Below, piece by piece: positions 44,690-57,779 of a stretch of 64,000 nucleotides of DNA. The stretch lies in NCBI RefSeq assembly GCF_954871325.1, contig NC_088779.1, positions 6,636,846-6,700,845 of the forward strand. The letters run 5' to 3'. Under the pieces are notes generated by a model, which did not search any database, was not told the DNA's origin, and saw nothing but the letters and a program-made list of their open reading frames with translations. The translations under genes were made by a program, and so were the position numbers. The DNA comes from Gordionus sp. m RMFG-2023. Taxonomy: Eukaryota > Nematomorpha > Gordioida > Chordodea > Parachordodidae. Positions within the stretch are counted from its first letter, which is position 1. Each line of letters begins with the position of its first letter.

Positions 44690-45916
44690 CCGTCTAATTA
44701 ACAATTTTCAGATTTTACAGGAGTGACAAAAAATTTTAAAAATTAATGATAAATTCAAATTTCATCAGATAGTAAATAAACATTTAAATAATAAAATTAT
44801 CCATTATCCATTTAAATAAATTATATAAAATGTTTGTAAAATATACCAAAAAAATTAATATAAGGATAGAAGGGAAGTTTTAAATAATGATGAAATAAGA
44901 CATTTTTATTGAATTGTAGCTTACAAGGTTTTAAGATTTCTTAGAAAACATATAAATAAAAGCATAAATGCCAAAAATATTCTTTAGACGGGTTTGCAAA
45001 GAGACTTACTTTTTTATACAATTTCTAACACCTTCGTTCCCCCACATCTAAAATTTTTTGTTAGCATTTTTAATATTTATAAATAAAATCATAAAATAAT
45101 AATTGTAATGATTATATTATTATTTTATTTAATTTATAAACTCTTCTATCCAATTATCTCCTAAGATGTCTAATCACTCCTAAAACATTTTATAACTCTC
45201 ACATCTTTAATTTTATTTCTAAAAAAACATGTACTCTATAAATATAATCTTTTTGTGCAGTATACATACTTTGTCAATAACTACATTTCTCCCAATAACT
45301 TGTTAGCTATTTTTCCCTCTCTTATTTGGCTGTAAAGATAATAATTATTCTTTACTTTTGCGTTAAGAATATTATATATATTAATTATAATGGTTTTCAT
45401 ATATTATAATTCTTATAGATAAATAGATATTTTGATATTTTTTTTAATTAACTCCAAAATTAAATGCTCTCGAATAATATTTTTTTTATTAGTATTTTAA
45501 ATTATTTCACAAAATATTTTTTAATCACATGTAATATCCTTTTTTTTTAATCAAAACCTTTCTATATGGTATATAAATTTCTTCGTTTTTCCTATTTATT
45601 ATCGTTCTTGAAATTTAAATATTATTTGTAATTCACCTCTAAAGGTGAGTCAGGATCTGTAATTACAATAAAATCCATTGAAATTGAATGCTTCCTGAAA
45701 ATCATATTAGTAAGTTCAATAGCTTTTCTATTTATATCATTTTTTATTAACTTTTGCTCATTTTTCTTCCTATTCGTTTATAGTTAATAAACATTTTTAG
45801 AGATGAGAAGGATGAGGAGGGGGGGGGGGGTTATTATCTAAAACTCATATTTACAAGAAGAGGCAAATTTTTGAAGGTTGGGATTTCCTATTACCACTCC
45901 CCCTGATTATGCATAT
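44690..45916. other. Intergenic A+T-rich DNA
   Basis: No gene or repeat identified; a run of 12 G lies at about 45819-45830. Confidence 0.5.
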
Positions 45917-45924
45917 GCTCTTCC

Positions 45925-46757
45925 CAGGGATCCAAACCGAACCTGAACCGAACCGTTAAACCGCTAAAAACCAGTATTTTTTATCGAATCTAAACCGAAC
46001 CTAAACCTCTAGAAAATTTCTAGCCGAACCTGAAACGAACCGCTAAAATGTCTCTGAACCGGTTCGAGTCTCATTATTTTATGCTTATAAAATAATGTGT
46101 AAGTTTTTACTAGTAGTATATTGCAAAAATATTAATTATATTCAAATTGTTTTAAAAATTATTATCAATCACATTTGATTGATAAACGTCAGTCATAATT
46201 TTTATAAACTTTAGTATATTGCCATTTTACAATATTTTTTAAATATTTTAAGCTTATAAATTATAATGTCTAGAAAAAAATTAAATCTAATATATAAATT
46301 TTTACATATAGTTTTATAAATGACACATCAAATCTGATATCATACTGGCAATGCCAGCTACCCAAGTTAGTGTGGGAGGATGTTTTTCAACAAATAAATT
46401 TATATTATCTCATTATAGATGTAATTTGAGTGAGACGAATTTTGAAAATATATTAATTGAGCAGCTTAATAAAAAAAATTTAAGTAATTGTTCATATAAA
46501 ATTATGATATATTTTTTTGTTATATTTATAAATAATATAATTTTATAATGTGCAATTAATAAAAATGAAGGTTTTTATTTTAATTATGAAATTAAAAAAA
46601 AAATTTCCTTATACATAATTCTAATGTAGGTTTGAACACAAAATTATTCAAACCGGTTTTTAGAGGTTCGAACCGATATTTTTATTTTTGGCGAACCGAA
46701 CCTGAACCGGAACCTGAACCTGAACCGAATAGATATTCGTTTCGGTTTGGATCCCTG
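45925..46757 (+). mobile_element. hAT-derived element copy 3, 833 bp
   Basis: Perfect 8-bp target duplication GCTCTTCC (45917-45924 and 46758-46765). Ends CAGGGATCCAAACCGAACCT and, on the other side, TTCGGTTTGGATCCCTG are inverted repeats, followed inwards by iterated GAACCGAACCTGAACC words. It keeps only the transposase C-terminus (46351-46548), so it is an internally deleted, non-autonomous copy. The exact duplication and clean ends imply a fairly recent insertion. Confidence 0.9.
46351..46548 (+). pseudogene. hAT transposase C-terminal dimerisation domain, fragment
   Basis: MPATQVSVGGCFSTNKFILS then HYRCNLSETNFENILI matches the hAT dimerisation consensus PATQVSVERxFSxLKFILSD-R-NLSxxNLE-IL. 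The usual glutamate-arginine after SV is GG here. Only the last domain remains; the rest of the transposase is deleted. Confidence 0.8.
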
Positions 46758-47008
46758 GCTCTTCCAAATATTAATCATCTAACCTATCATGAAATTTTGA
46801 CATTGTTATCTTAACTTCGCTTAAATGGGCACAATATACGAATTTCAAGATATTTATTTTGATTATAGTTACTGCAATAATAGGGGCTGCAATCGGGATT
46901 ATGTGTCTACTACTTTCCATTTTTCCGATTAAAAATTTATTACATTTAATGTAACTAAAACTAATTATACCATTGTTATTAAGATAAAATATCTTTCATA
47001 GTGTCTAC

Positions 47009-47452
47009 TAGAGGTCTGCATTGGGGGGGGGGAGTTTTTAGCCAAAAAGCTCGCCCACTCGTTGTTTTGAATTTTATTTAACCCCCCCCCCCCTCACCTA
47101 TTTATCTATAAATTTTGTTTAACCCGCCCGTCTAATGTTTTAAAATTATTTTAATGGCTAATTTGGCTCTTTATTTATTTATTTAAATGTCTTTTTAATT
47201 AAACATATAAAATATGCGATATTATGAAATAAAACTTTTATTTTTAATAAAATGAAGTCTGTTCTGCTCATATCGCCTGAAAAATATCAAAAATTTACCC
47301 GCCCACGCCGGCCCATTACTTTAAAAATAATTTAAAACCAGCCCGCCACCAGCCCAAAGTTGAAAATATTATAAAAAAAACCTGACCATGCCCATTTAAA
47401 GTATAGGCGGGCATGGGCGGGATCGCAAAAATCTCATCCAATGCAAACTCTA
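47009..47452. repeat. hAT-type MITE with TAGAGGTCTGCATTGG ends, about 444 bp
   Basis: Left end TAGAGGTCTGCATTGG and right end CCAATGCAAACTCTA are imperfect inverted repeats. The interior has CCCGCCC/GGGCGGG words (ACCCGCCCACGCCGGCCC, AGCCCGCCACCAGCCC, GGGCGGGCATGGGCGGG). G and C runs sit near the left end. No clean 8-bp duplication was found. Confidence 0.7.
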
Positions 47453-49680
47453 CTGTTTGGGCCATTTAAGATTTAAATTAAATCTTTGCCATTTACTACC
47501 TACTCGTATGAACATATGTAAAAAGGGTCATTTCTAGCATATTTAAAATGTTCTCTTACAAAAATTTTTTTTTTAAAACTATTTTCATAGCCATGGCAGC
47601 AAACAACACGATGTCAATCATTTTTGAGCTTTTAATATTTTAATGCCTTATTATTATAAGGCGCTAAAGGCGATATGTTTTATGGTTAGAGTTTGGAACA
47701 TGGACTTAAAAGAATTATAATTCTAAATATTATTCAAAATTGCGCGGGTTCCGATTCTTAAAAATTTAAAGAAGTTTTAGTTCTGGTTACGGGTTTAGCT
47801 TTAGGTTACAAATTCTCTTAGTATGTAATGAGTTGGGAAAATTTAACTCTAAATTAACCTATGTGGTTATGATATTTTTCTTGCTTTTCAATCAATCTAC
47901 AAAAATCTCAGATAAAATTTGCAATTAAACAACTTTCTATTGCTATTTACTAATAAATAACCCCCGAGTATAAATAATTAGAGATAGCGATTCTTAGATC
48001 TGGAAACATTTGAAACAGTTTAATTATTAACATTTTTATATCTAAGGCTTGGCTCATCGTTATAGATTATTTTAATATTCCCGATATATAATTTATCTCT
48101 TTTCTTTAATTGTAACATATATTTTATCGAACTTCTGTAAGTATGTTGCTTTTATTTATATAATTGAATTCACAGTGAGTTGATTGATGTTTTAGCCAGA
48201 TTTGGAATATGGATCTTTTATGCTATTGTCTTTTATTATTTTACGTATAAAAATCTTTAATATAATTTTTATATTTATCTCTACAATTCTCTTTGAAGTT
48301 ATCTAATTAATTACCTTTTCTAGACAATAGCAGAAATGAAGTATCTTTTATGTGCTCTGCTTTTGGCTAATTTCAAAACTTTTTCAATATCTTTTTTCTC
48401 ATTTTTTAAATTTAGTTAGGCATTTTAATTTTAAATATAGGCTGCGACTGGGCCACTTTCTGGTTAAAGATGCAATATTTAATTATGTCGAGTCAATAAA
48501 CATTGATTATATTCTGATCATATCATCAATGGTAAGAATTCACAATATTTCGGATAATTAATATAAAAAGATACAACTATTTCTATCAAATTTTGGAATT
48601 TCTAATATGTAAAAAAATACCCAAAGTCTTTTGTAACTTGGGAGTTCAGTATATTGTTTGCAAGTTGAATTCAAATACTGTTTAAGGAATGTAGATGAAA
48701 ATAAGGCAGAGTTCATATGGTATTTGCTCTTGCAAGGAATATAAGAATGGTGTTAAGAAGGAAATAGAATATACAGCGGAAACAAACATGAAGTCTCTCT
48801 CTGGTCCAGGTTACATTGATTGAGACATATAGAAATATTTCAAATATCCCCATTTTGATCCACCCAAAAATCCAAGAGCAAAGAGAACTCACTTCTTGAA
48901 TTACTAGGACTGACACAAAACATTGTCCAACTCAACGTTATACGGAATCGACATTTTGGTAGCGAAAGTAAATGGGACTTCATTTTTTTTGGATATTAAA
49001 ATTTGAAATAAATTTTTCCTAGAAAATAATGCTTCGTATCAGAATTTAAACATCCATGTTGTGTATCCAACCATTCTTCCTAACAATTAATAAGACCCGA
49101 GTCCGAATAGGTACCACCTGACTTTATTATAAATAGTATTAGAAAATATTTTATATACTCAAATTATTTATTTTATTATCAGTATCATTTAATTAGGTGA
49201 GCGACTGTACGTTGAATAACCTGATAATCTTTCTCCTATTAATACACTGGGGCTATAAGGGACATAGAGGTTCTCCTTTAGTCAACATGGCTCTCTCACT
49301 AAGGCTTTCATGGATAAAAGACATTCGGGTGGTTAAGAAGTATGCTGAAGATATTATATAGTCAGGTAATTTTCTAATTACGATCTATTAGGTTTGGGAA
49401 ATTTTTTTAAAAATATTCCAATGATAATTATATTGAGATTAAATTAATTTTTAGATAGATAAGGAAATTTACATAACCCAGAAATTTGGACCTGGACGGC
49501 GCTATTTTTAATTATTAGGGCATTATTTTTTGTTAATACAATCATTGTGATTATAAAATAAATAGTTTTAAATCAGATAAATTAATGTATAGTAATTAAA
49601 CATATGAATGACGATATTATGTTTGTCATTAATTCATAAACATAGTTGGATTAGTAGGCATCTACATTCTGTCTCAACAT
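47453..49680. other. Gene-poor DNA
   Basis: Short open frames at 48352-48561 and 48713-48916 have no motif and A+T-driven composition. Nothing else recognised. Confidence 0.45.
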
Positions 49681-50609
49681 GCCGGAGAGTGGCTAAGCCT
49701 TTGTGGCAGCTAATTGAGATTAAAAAAGAGGTCCTATGTGGTTAGGGAAAAATATAATCCCCTTTGGTCAACAGGGCGTAAAAACAATTAAAGGAGGTTA
49801 GTATAAGGAAGAGAATTTAATGATTAAAGAAAAACCCTACAAAACTTACATAGATAAAACAAACAAAATATGAATTAGTTAAACCTAAAGTGTCCCACGA
49901 ATGTCCATATTCGCCTACAACAAAAAGAAAGATGGGGAGCCCTGGCAAATTATAGCACGTGATGGCGAGACATTACCGATCTATAAATGAACGGATTCCC
50001 TTCGGGAAATTATCGAATAGGAAACGATTTACAACTTAGAGTGCTAGGACCACGAGAAGATTTGGGCAAGTTGGTGAATGCACTGCGAAAAAAGAGGGTA
50101 AATGTGTGCTATATTTAAAAACTAGATAAAAAGGAAATGGTCCAAGAATTATTGGCATGAACGCAAAATAGATTAACTGAGTAAAGTACTAATAGTAACG
50201 CCGGGATTGGTATATTTGTTGCATAAGTTGGACAAAGTACTAGACGTGAAAAGAAGGATATTTTTATATGAATTATCCCGATCATCATAAGTGAATATTC
50301 AATACAATTTCGGCATATGTTACCAAAGCTGCAAGAATTGATCAAGAGAATAATATATTCTGGGATAGATTACTTAAGGTGACATCAAAGATTGCAATCA
50401 GAGGAGGGCAAATGGGTATGTTCTGGGAATTTGCGCGATATATTTATTTTTTTGTGGTAGGAGCAGTATGGACATTTATTGGCACGTATTTTCCAACATT
50501 TAGGCACTACATTGGTAACCAAGGCATTTTGTAGGTTATTTTTTTATTTAAGTACCCCCCCCCCCCCACCAGGGCTCTAGAGTTTATATATTTTAGAGTG
50601 TAGTAGTTA

Positions 50610-50821
50610 GTATTTTTAAAAAGCCTGATTTAGGTCGATTTCTAAAGGCCCGATTAAAATTTTAGCCAAAATAATTTTATAGGAGCCTGGAGATTTGACA
50701 GATAGAGATCTAAATCCATCTACCATTTATGAGGAAATCTTCAGGCCTACAAAATATTATTTTGGCAAAAATCTTAATCGGGGCATTAAAATTCGACACA
50801 AATCGGGGTTTTTAACAACAC
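50610..50821. repeat. AGTGTTGTTAAAC-family MITE
   Basis: Left end TAGTAGTTAGTATTTTTAAA is worn; right end GGTTTTTAACAACAC is good. The body words TTAGCCAAAATAATTTTATA and AAATCTTCAGGCCTACAAAA match family members. TA flank lost on the right (TG). Confidence 0.65.
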
Positions 50822-51600
50822 TGGGAGTATCGGGAAAAGAGTCAACATTTTTTAGTTGCTGAGCTTATCTTAACAATTTATCTAGAACACTGTCCTTAAA
50901 AAGTGACTGAGGTTATTCAAGAATTTGGCTTAAATTATAAGTGGAAAACAATGAAAAAGCCTGGTTAACGATAATTGAAGAGATTTGGGGATGAACAAAA
51001 AGGCCGCCTTTCTACATAAAGACTTGATGTGGGATGCCAAAGGCTATTAACGAGCAAAGAAAGTGTAATAAGCATGGTGCAAAACTATGACGGATGGATA
51101 AAGAGATATATATAAAGAAGCAAAGACAAATGCGATTAAAGTAAAAAAAATAAGTCAAAAAACGGGATTTAATAAATCTAAGAAGAATAGGAAAAGAAAA
51201 GGAACATGCCTAAGATCGCAAAAAAGATAACGAAAGAGGGACGAGATTTGGAGAAAAAGTCATAATCGAGAGGATGGATTTAAGAAGACATTTGAGGATT
51301 CATAAAATAGGTGCCTATGCATAAGTATAATGATAACAAGATGCCAGTGATAAAGGCTATTAATGAGAAAAAGAGATGTAACAAAGTTACCGTATATAAT
51401 TATTGTGGTTGATAATATAGAAGCAAAGCCAAAATGACAGAAAAAACAAGATATATTTTAAAAAATGCGAGGGATTTTATAAACTTGTGGATGATAGAAA
51501 AACAAAAAAGAATACGTTTAAAATCGCGGCAAACAGATACCGTAGGAGAGACAAGATGTGGTAAATGTGAATAGTTTAAAAAATTCTAAAGGAAATAAAA

Positions 51601-51765
51601 ATGTTTGCGATTCAGTGTGGTTTAGGTGACGAAGATATTGCTAAGACCATACAAGTTCATGTTATCGAAAATGAGTTTACCAACATTCTGGAGAAAGAAG
51701 AAACACTAAAACAAATTGCCAAATGCTCAGATCCGTGTTTCATCCTAATCCTTTTCATCGCATAA
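51601..51765 (+). CDS. Short ORF, 54 codons, unassigned
   Basis: ATG to TAA with protein-like codons: MFAIQCGLGDEDIAKTIQVH, then IENEFTNILEKEETLKQIAK and a cysteine pair near the end. It is clearly less A+T-rich than the flank. It may be the surviving end of a decayed element or a small exon. No family recognised. Confidence 0.3.
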   Translation: MFAIQCGLGDEDIAKTIQVHVIENEFTNILEKEETLKQIAKCSDPCFILILFIA

Positions 51766-51999
51766 ATAAGTTTCAATTACTTATGTTTCAACTAATTTTT
51801 TTAAATTATTGCAAATAACATTTAAATGCCATGAAAAAATCATTAATAATGACAAAACTGTTTCTCCCCCTTAAAAATTAACAACTCATAATTATACCTT
51901 TTCTAACCAAAGAATTTACCCAACAAAATAAATAATATAATATCTTACTTTTACTTACGTAAGTAAAATCAATATCACTTGGTCTATGAAATTATGAAT

Positions 52000-54900
52000 A
52001 CAATAATAATTCTAATAAAAATAGATGATCGCGAATTCCGCCTCACAAGCAGTCCTAGGTTTTCCCTTCAGTACACAAAATATTTTTACCCTTCCTTAGC
52101 TATTTTTTCTTAAAAAAGCTCTCCTGCGTCGATAACAGTAAATTCTATTAAATTTGGCATAAGACCATTTTATTGCTTCCTCTTCCTTAGTCCACCTTCT
52201 GCACTCTAACCTCTTATACCTCTACTCTCATTTGTATCATTGCGCTAGGGCAATCTTTGTGTTAATATTGCAGTCCTCAATTAATAGGCACCAACTAACG
52301 CTATATTACTGGGAGTGAAAACAAACCGTGTACTAGCGACTCGTAATAAAAAGGAATAACGCTTATTTGGCTCAAATCTGAGCTCGAATTAGTCCACCAA
52401 AATATACATCATCATAATTACCCCCAAATTTAACGCCGTGAATAAAATATCATCCATTAACAATAACATTATAACTAATTACTTCACCACAAAGAATTTA
52501 TTTTAAACATCAACTCATTAATAAATAATAAATCAACATATTTTTTTTCTTTTTTTCTTATTAAATATTTGTAAATTAAATTAATTGCTTCAAACCTTGA
52601 ATTCATCCTTATACTATTTATATCAAAAAAAACGTAATTTGAAATTGTATAATACCAAAAAAACCAAGATTCCTAAATTTTATGATTTACAATTATATTG
52701 CTCTTCGCCCTAGATCTTTTAAATTCTTTTTCTTTAAAACATTTATATTAGCTTTTCATTCCAATAACGCTTCATAAAGTTCCCACCATTTTTTTTCTAT
52801 GTTTCTAACTATCAATTTGTTAGGCAGGTGTCATCATTCAGATGATTCATCCTTTATATTTTCTTTAAAAAAAAGAGAATATCTTTCCTACCCATCTCGT
52901 GCCTTCAAAATGAAGCTTCGTATTTTGAAATATTTATAACTCTTAAACGCGTCACTCATTTTTTATAAAATGAAATTTCGTAATTTAGAAAATTGAGATA
53001 AAAAAAATGCTGAAATTTAGTTAAAAAATAGCTCAATACACTCAATTCTATATTGCTCAAATAGCAATTTTAGAATATATCGAACTATTCGATTTTCTCT
53101 TGAGAAATTAGGAGGGCCACATTTCATGAATATTCTTTCAGTGCACTTAGAGATCCAAATGATCCTATCATATTTTTAATAAAAAAATGTTTAATTTATT
53201 AGACGTCACTAATTCAGTGAATTCCGACCAGGAGCCGTTTTTTCGGAATATATGTTTGGTAATTAATAGTTGTTTTAAGCCTCATTAAACTGCTAGAATG
53301 TTCCATTTTTTTTAAATATTACCATTCAAACTTGATGCATTCCAATTTTTCTCCTCATGGCATAAATTTATCAGTATAAGATCTTCTTTTTGAAAACTTT
53401 ATTTAAAGTTATATTTCGCAAAATTTTAGAATTTTTGATCTCAATTTTCTAAATTCGACTCAATTAAATTGTAAGAAAAAATTGAGGATATTTTTTGAAA
53501 CAAATATCTCCTTCTTTTAAGAGTTTTAAAGATTTCATAAAGCAGCTCTGTTTTTTGAGATAGCAGGTATAAACCCATTTGAAGAAAAATAATTAATTGA
53601 TTTTCTCCTTCATCCGCCATAAGCTGTTCTATCGTGATTCCGCTTCAAATAAACTAAACAAATTATCCATCTTTTTATCAACATCAATCACAACCATATC
53701 GTCATATCGCTTAAAATACAAGTGCATAAAAATTTCGACTCTAGTGACAAATCACTCTTAATATAAACTCTCTCACGCGATTAGTGATCAATTCTGTCAA
53801 TATGAACGCCTTTGCTCGTTAATATTCACAAATACTTAATATTTCTATATACCCTCTTTTCGATTTACGTGTATTGTCACTTCATTCTATTATGTTCCAA
53901 TCTATCAAATCTCCGTTAATTTTCCTTTACTTTTTTTACTAATCTCACATTGTACAAACCATATACCACGACTGAAATCGCTCAGGTTTTATATAACATA
54001 GACGCTCCTTACCCATTTTGAATATAACTTTAGTTCCATAGTCACACATGACCTCATCAAACACCATATAAACCTTGTTGCTAAGATTTAAATTTATTTA
54101 TTCCATAAACTAGATCTTACATACAAATTATAATTTTGTTTTATAGACATAAACACCCTCTATTTCATCTTTTCACTTATGTATTAAACTCTGTTATATT
54201 TCATAATGTTATCTCCCCATGCTTTGATTATCACTCTCGCTAATTTAAAATTCTTACCCTTGAACATTTTAAATTTAATGCATTAGTATTGTACTCTTAC
54301 TGCCCCCCTCTCTATTTAGATGTATTCATGCCGACTTAACATGGGTCGTGTTCCGCATAAAACCACGGCTAGTTTTATATATATAGTAACTACTTTACAA
54401 TTATATTTGCATGTTTTTCTGTCGTTATACGACAATACTGGCTTCATCAACCTCTTTAGTGTTCCTGAATTCTTTTGCTGTATGATTCTAATGCCCGCAT
54501 TTATAACAATTTATATCTCTTCCCGTCAAGAAATAAAACTCGACACTTCTCTAAATTTTTTCCAAATATAATTATTTACTCTTATTTTTCTTTTATATAA
54601 TTTCTTTTTACACTTGTATTGTACTATAATTCTATACGACGCAGCATTAACATTGATACTTTTATAATGATTTTTAAACCAATCTTTTTTTTTAAACCTC
54701 AAAATCAATAAAGTAATGTGCAGTGAAGCACATATTTCCAATTTATTTTATAATATTTTTATCAGCTAATTAACCCCAATTCGCAAGACCATGGCATCAT
54801 CATTTTTTTTAGCTACCATCCAAAATTTCCTTCAACATTTTTGCTCACTATTATATATTTTATATCATGAAACATCTGTTATAATATGTAATAATAAGGA

Positions 54901-55250
54901 AATTCTTCAAATTTATATAGAAATATATAGCATTTTAGTCCCATCGTGTCCTTTTTTAAAGGCATAGTGACTTTTTCTAAAAACAAAGTGTCATCTTACT
55001 TAGGCAAAATTATAATTACACAGTCTTTTACTCGCTTGCCCAAAATATTATATAATATCTTTTTTCAATAATTAACTATATCCTCCTTTTAATTCCTATA
55101 AACATAAATTAAAAATACTACCACTCATCACACATTTTGACACATATGCAACAAATATAACAATATACATATCCGAAAAATCCTCATCCCCCCTTTCCCA
55201 TTTTTTACATTCTTCTTTTAACTTTGACACTCGTTAATTAATAACATAAA
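52000..55250 (-). mobile_element. Degraded retroelement debris, reverse strand
   Basis: The + strand is pyrimidine-rich throughout, so a purine-rich coding strand would run in reverse. A gag-type zinc-knuckle trace (CYKCGH...NHTAKE) is readable on the reverse strand at about 54475-54530. Short frames such as 54320-54571 are shadows. Heavily broken and old; boundaries are approximate. GCGCTAGGGCAAT at about 52246 resembles the hairpin at the end of the left LTR of the 33-kb element. Confidence 0.4.
52885..53580. repeat. Old inverted-repeat element, about 0.7 kb
   Basis: Left arm words ATTTATAACTCTTAAACG and TTTAGAAAATTGAGAT recur reverse-complemented in the right arm as TTAAGAGTTTTAAAGATTT and ATCTCAATTTTCTAAA. 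The arms are worn. It appears nested in the degraded retroelement region. No coding capacity. Confidence 0.5.
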
Positions 55251-55747
55251 TTTATATAATTATGATTTTATCTTAATTGTAATTTTGCTTAGAAAATAAT
55301 ATTATAATAAAGGAATATAAGTTGGATTTGTTAAGAACAAGGAAAAATTACCTTATATGATGCAAATATTAAGGAAAGAATAATAAGGAAATAGATCAAG
55401 AAATGGAAAGAGGTAAGATCATATTAGCATAGAAAATTCTGAAGGAATATTTAGAAGATTGATATGACTTTTTTAGAAAAGTTAACAAAGATAAACGGAA
55501 TTTTTTTTTTTGGAATAACTGAAGATTCTAAAGAAAAACTATTGATACAAGATAAATTTTATCATTTTTAAGCACTTAGGAATCTTAAGTCGTATTTTAG
55601 ATATAAATTTGTTTTTACTCTAATTTAAGAAAATGAGGGTTTTACCGAGTATGGGATAGGCCCATAGTAAGGTTATTTGTTCTACATACATGTTGAGCTG
55701 GCAAATTGATACAAAATAGGGATAATAAAACGTATTAGAGAGAAGTA

Positions 55748-55940
55748 TGTTGTTAAACGGACCGATTTGGGTCTATTTTTTTATAACGATCTTATTAAGA
55801 TTTTAGTCAAAATATTATTATATTAAGCGTCGAGATATGGCAAATAGAGGCCCAAACCTTTCTGCCATCTTTGAGCAAAATCTCCAGGTTTTATATAATA
55901 TTATTTTGGTCAAAATCGTAATCGGGCCGTCTAACAACAC
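55748..55940. repeat. Tc1/mariner-type MITE (AGTGTTGTTAAAC family), 193 bp
   Basis: Starts TGTTGTTAAACGGACCGATT and ends AATCGGGCCGTCTAACAACAC, with TA at 55746-55747 and 55941-55942. One of the best-preserved copies of the family. Confidence 0.8.
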
Positions 55941-56539
55941 TAGCCTGAACCATCTCATTAATCATTTCTATCATATCTCTGCTTTGCATGACTTTATTCA
56001 TTGTATTTTTTTTATTATTAAAAATGAATATTAGTGTTGTTACAAAAAACTGTAACCAGTTAAATTTTTTGAAATTTAATGACATAAGTAAGTTACCTTT
56101 AAAAATAATGGGTTAACTATTTATGTAATATATATTTCATTCATTATCTTTATATGAGGATTTCCTCGAAATTTAAAATTATACTCTTTATTAAATATTA
56201 ATATCTCATTTATACATAAAGCGCTTCTGTAAAACGTTTTTTTTTAGTTCAAGGAAGCTTATTTTTGGAGAAAATGGTTTATATGTTAAAATTCAGTTAA
56301 AAAATTTATTAATCCCAATTTTTTTGAAAAATAAATTTAATATCATATCTTAACTATTTATTATATTCATTGTGATACATTTTTTGTCCCATGCTTACCA
56401 TTGGCACTATTTATTTTTTTAATGCAATTGTCTCTTTATTTAATTTGTATTTTCATTTGAACTCTTTTTGATTAAAATTTGTAAATCGCGAAATTATTTT
56501 GCATAATAAAAATATTATATTTAAATTGATCACTATAGT

Positions 56540-56750
56540 TGGGTAATGGCTAAATGCCGGCTAATTCGGCTCAATCTTCAGGCGCCTGCAGGAGAAAATC
56601 CGTTAACATTTTATATTAGTTTGTTCCAAATTTGAGCTGTTATTTTTTTAAGAAAACTCCTAGGTCAAAGTGATAGTTTTGGGCTAAAATCTTGGTTTAG
56701 CTGATTTTTAGCCGGCTTAAAATTGGCCTAAAATATGATAATCCCTACTA
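56540..56750. repeat. Inverted-repeat MITE, weak
   Basis: Left GGCTAAATGCCGGCTAATTC and right GATTTTTAGCCGGCTTAAAA are partly complementary, and GGGCTAAAATCTTGGTTTAG in the body recalls the GGCTAAAATCTTGATC words of the worn copy near 29680. Boundaries uncertain. Confidence 0.4.
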
Positions 56751-57779
56751 AATTGATGAGTTATATAAATAATTTATAAAATAATTTACAATTTAAATAT
56801 TTACTTTAGAAATTTAACTGTGATTAGTTACTAGTTAGTTATTTTTTTCTAATTGTTACTAGTAACTGATAAATATGTAATATATTTTCACTTTATTCAA
56901 ATTATCATAATAACATAAATAACAAAATTATTAAAAAATAATAATAAATCAATAAACCTTTCAGACAAGGCAAAACACGCGATAGAAGAAAAAATATATA
57001 GTATATAATTACTCTATATATGTATAAAAAATTATGATCAAACATCCATAAATGTCAATTAAACTGACAGATACTTGTAACTGTGTAACTTACAGTCATT
57101 TTTAACAACACTAATGATTATAAATGCTAATAGAGGGATGAATCCAATAGTTTTTTTTTAAAGAATATAATTAATGACAATTTTTTACTTCGAATGTATA
57201 TTATGAAATAACTGTTGATTAAAAATTAGTATTTTGAATTTATTTGAAAAGTTTAAAAAAAATAATTAGTGTGAGCGAAATACAATCTTTTTTTTATATA
57301 TTATTTATATTGGTGTTTTATGTCGTTTGGGCGTTTGTTTTAACGTTAGTTGCGAAAAGAAATCAAAAATCTTGAGTGAAAAAAAGAAAGAAAGAGGAAG
57401 TTGAATTAATAGATGTATTACATTATATACAGAATTTGAACGTGACTGGACGGATAAATATTAAATAAATTATAATCGGTGGTGACCAAGTAGAATAGTA
57501 TTTTATAAATATTTTTTCCTTGTGGACATTAAAAAGTAATATATTTTTATTTACATATATTTATTTTGGGTTTCGAATATTCTAATGTAATAATAATTGC
57601 AACACCTAGTATTTTGATAATTATACTTTCACAAAAGTGTAAAGAAATAATAAAACACAAAACCAAAAAAAAAAGATAAAGATAAAGAAAAAAAAGAGGA
57701 AAATGAGAAAAAAATGGATTAAATAATTAATCGAGTGTCTTATGGGTGGTGTGGTGATAATTGATAACGCCCTACTGTA
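56751..57779. other. Intergenic A+T-rich DNA
   Basis: No gene; an A+G-rich microsatellite-like stretch at about 57660-57710 (AAAGATAAAGATAAAG). Confidence 0.45.

Larger units (their letters stand above)
49680..51790 (+). mobile_element. Degraded element debris, purine-rich on + strand
   Basis: Scattered coding-like patches on the + strand, for example around 49900-50040 and 51200-51300, sit in purine-rich sequence like that inside the LTR fossil. Heavily decayed. The family is not determined and retroelement origin is an inference from composition. A MITE interrupts it at about 50610-50821, and a run of 15 C lies at about 50553. Confidence 0.35.
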
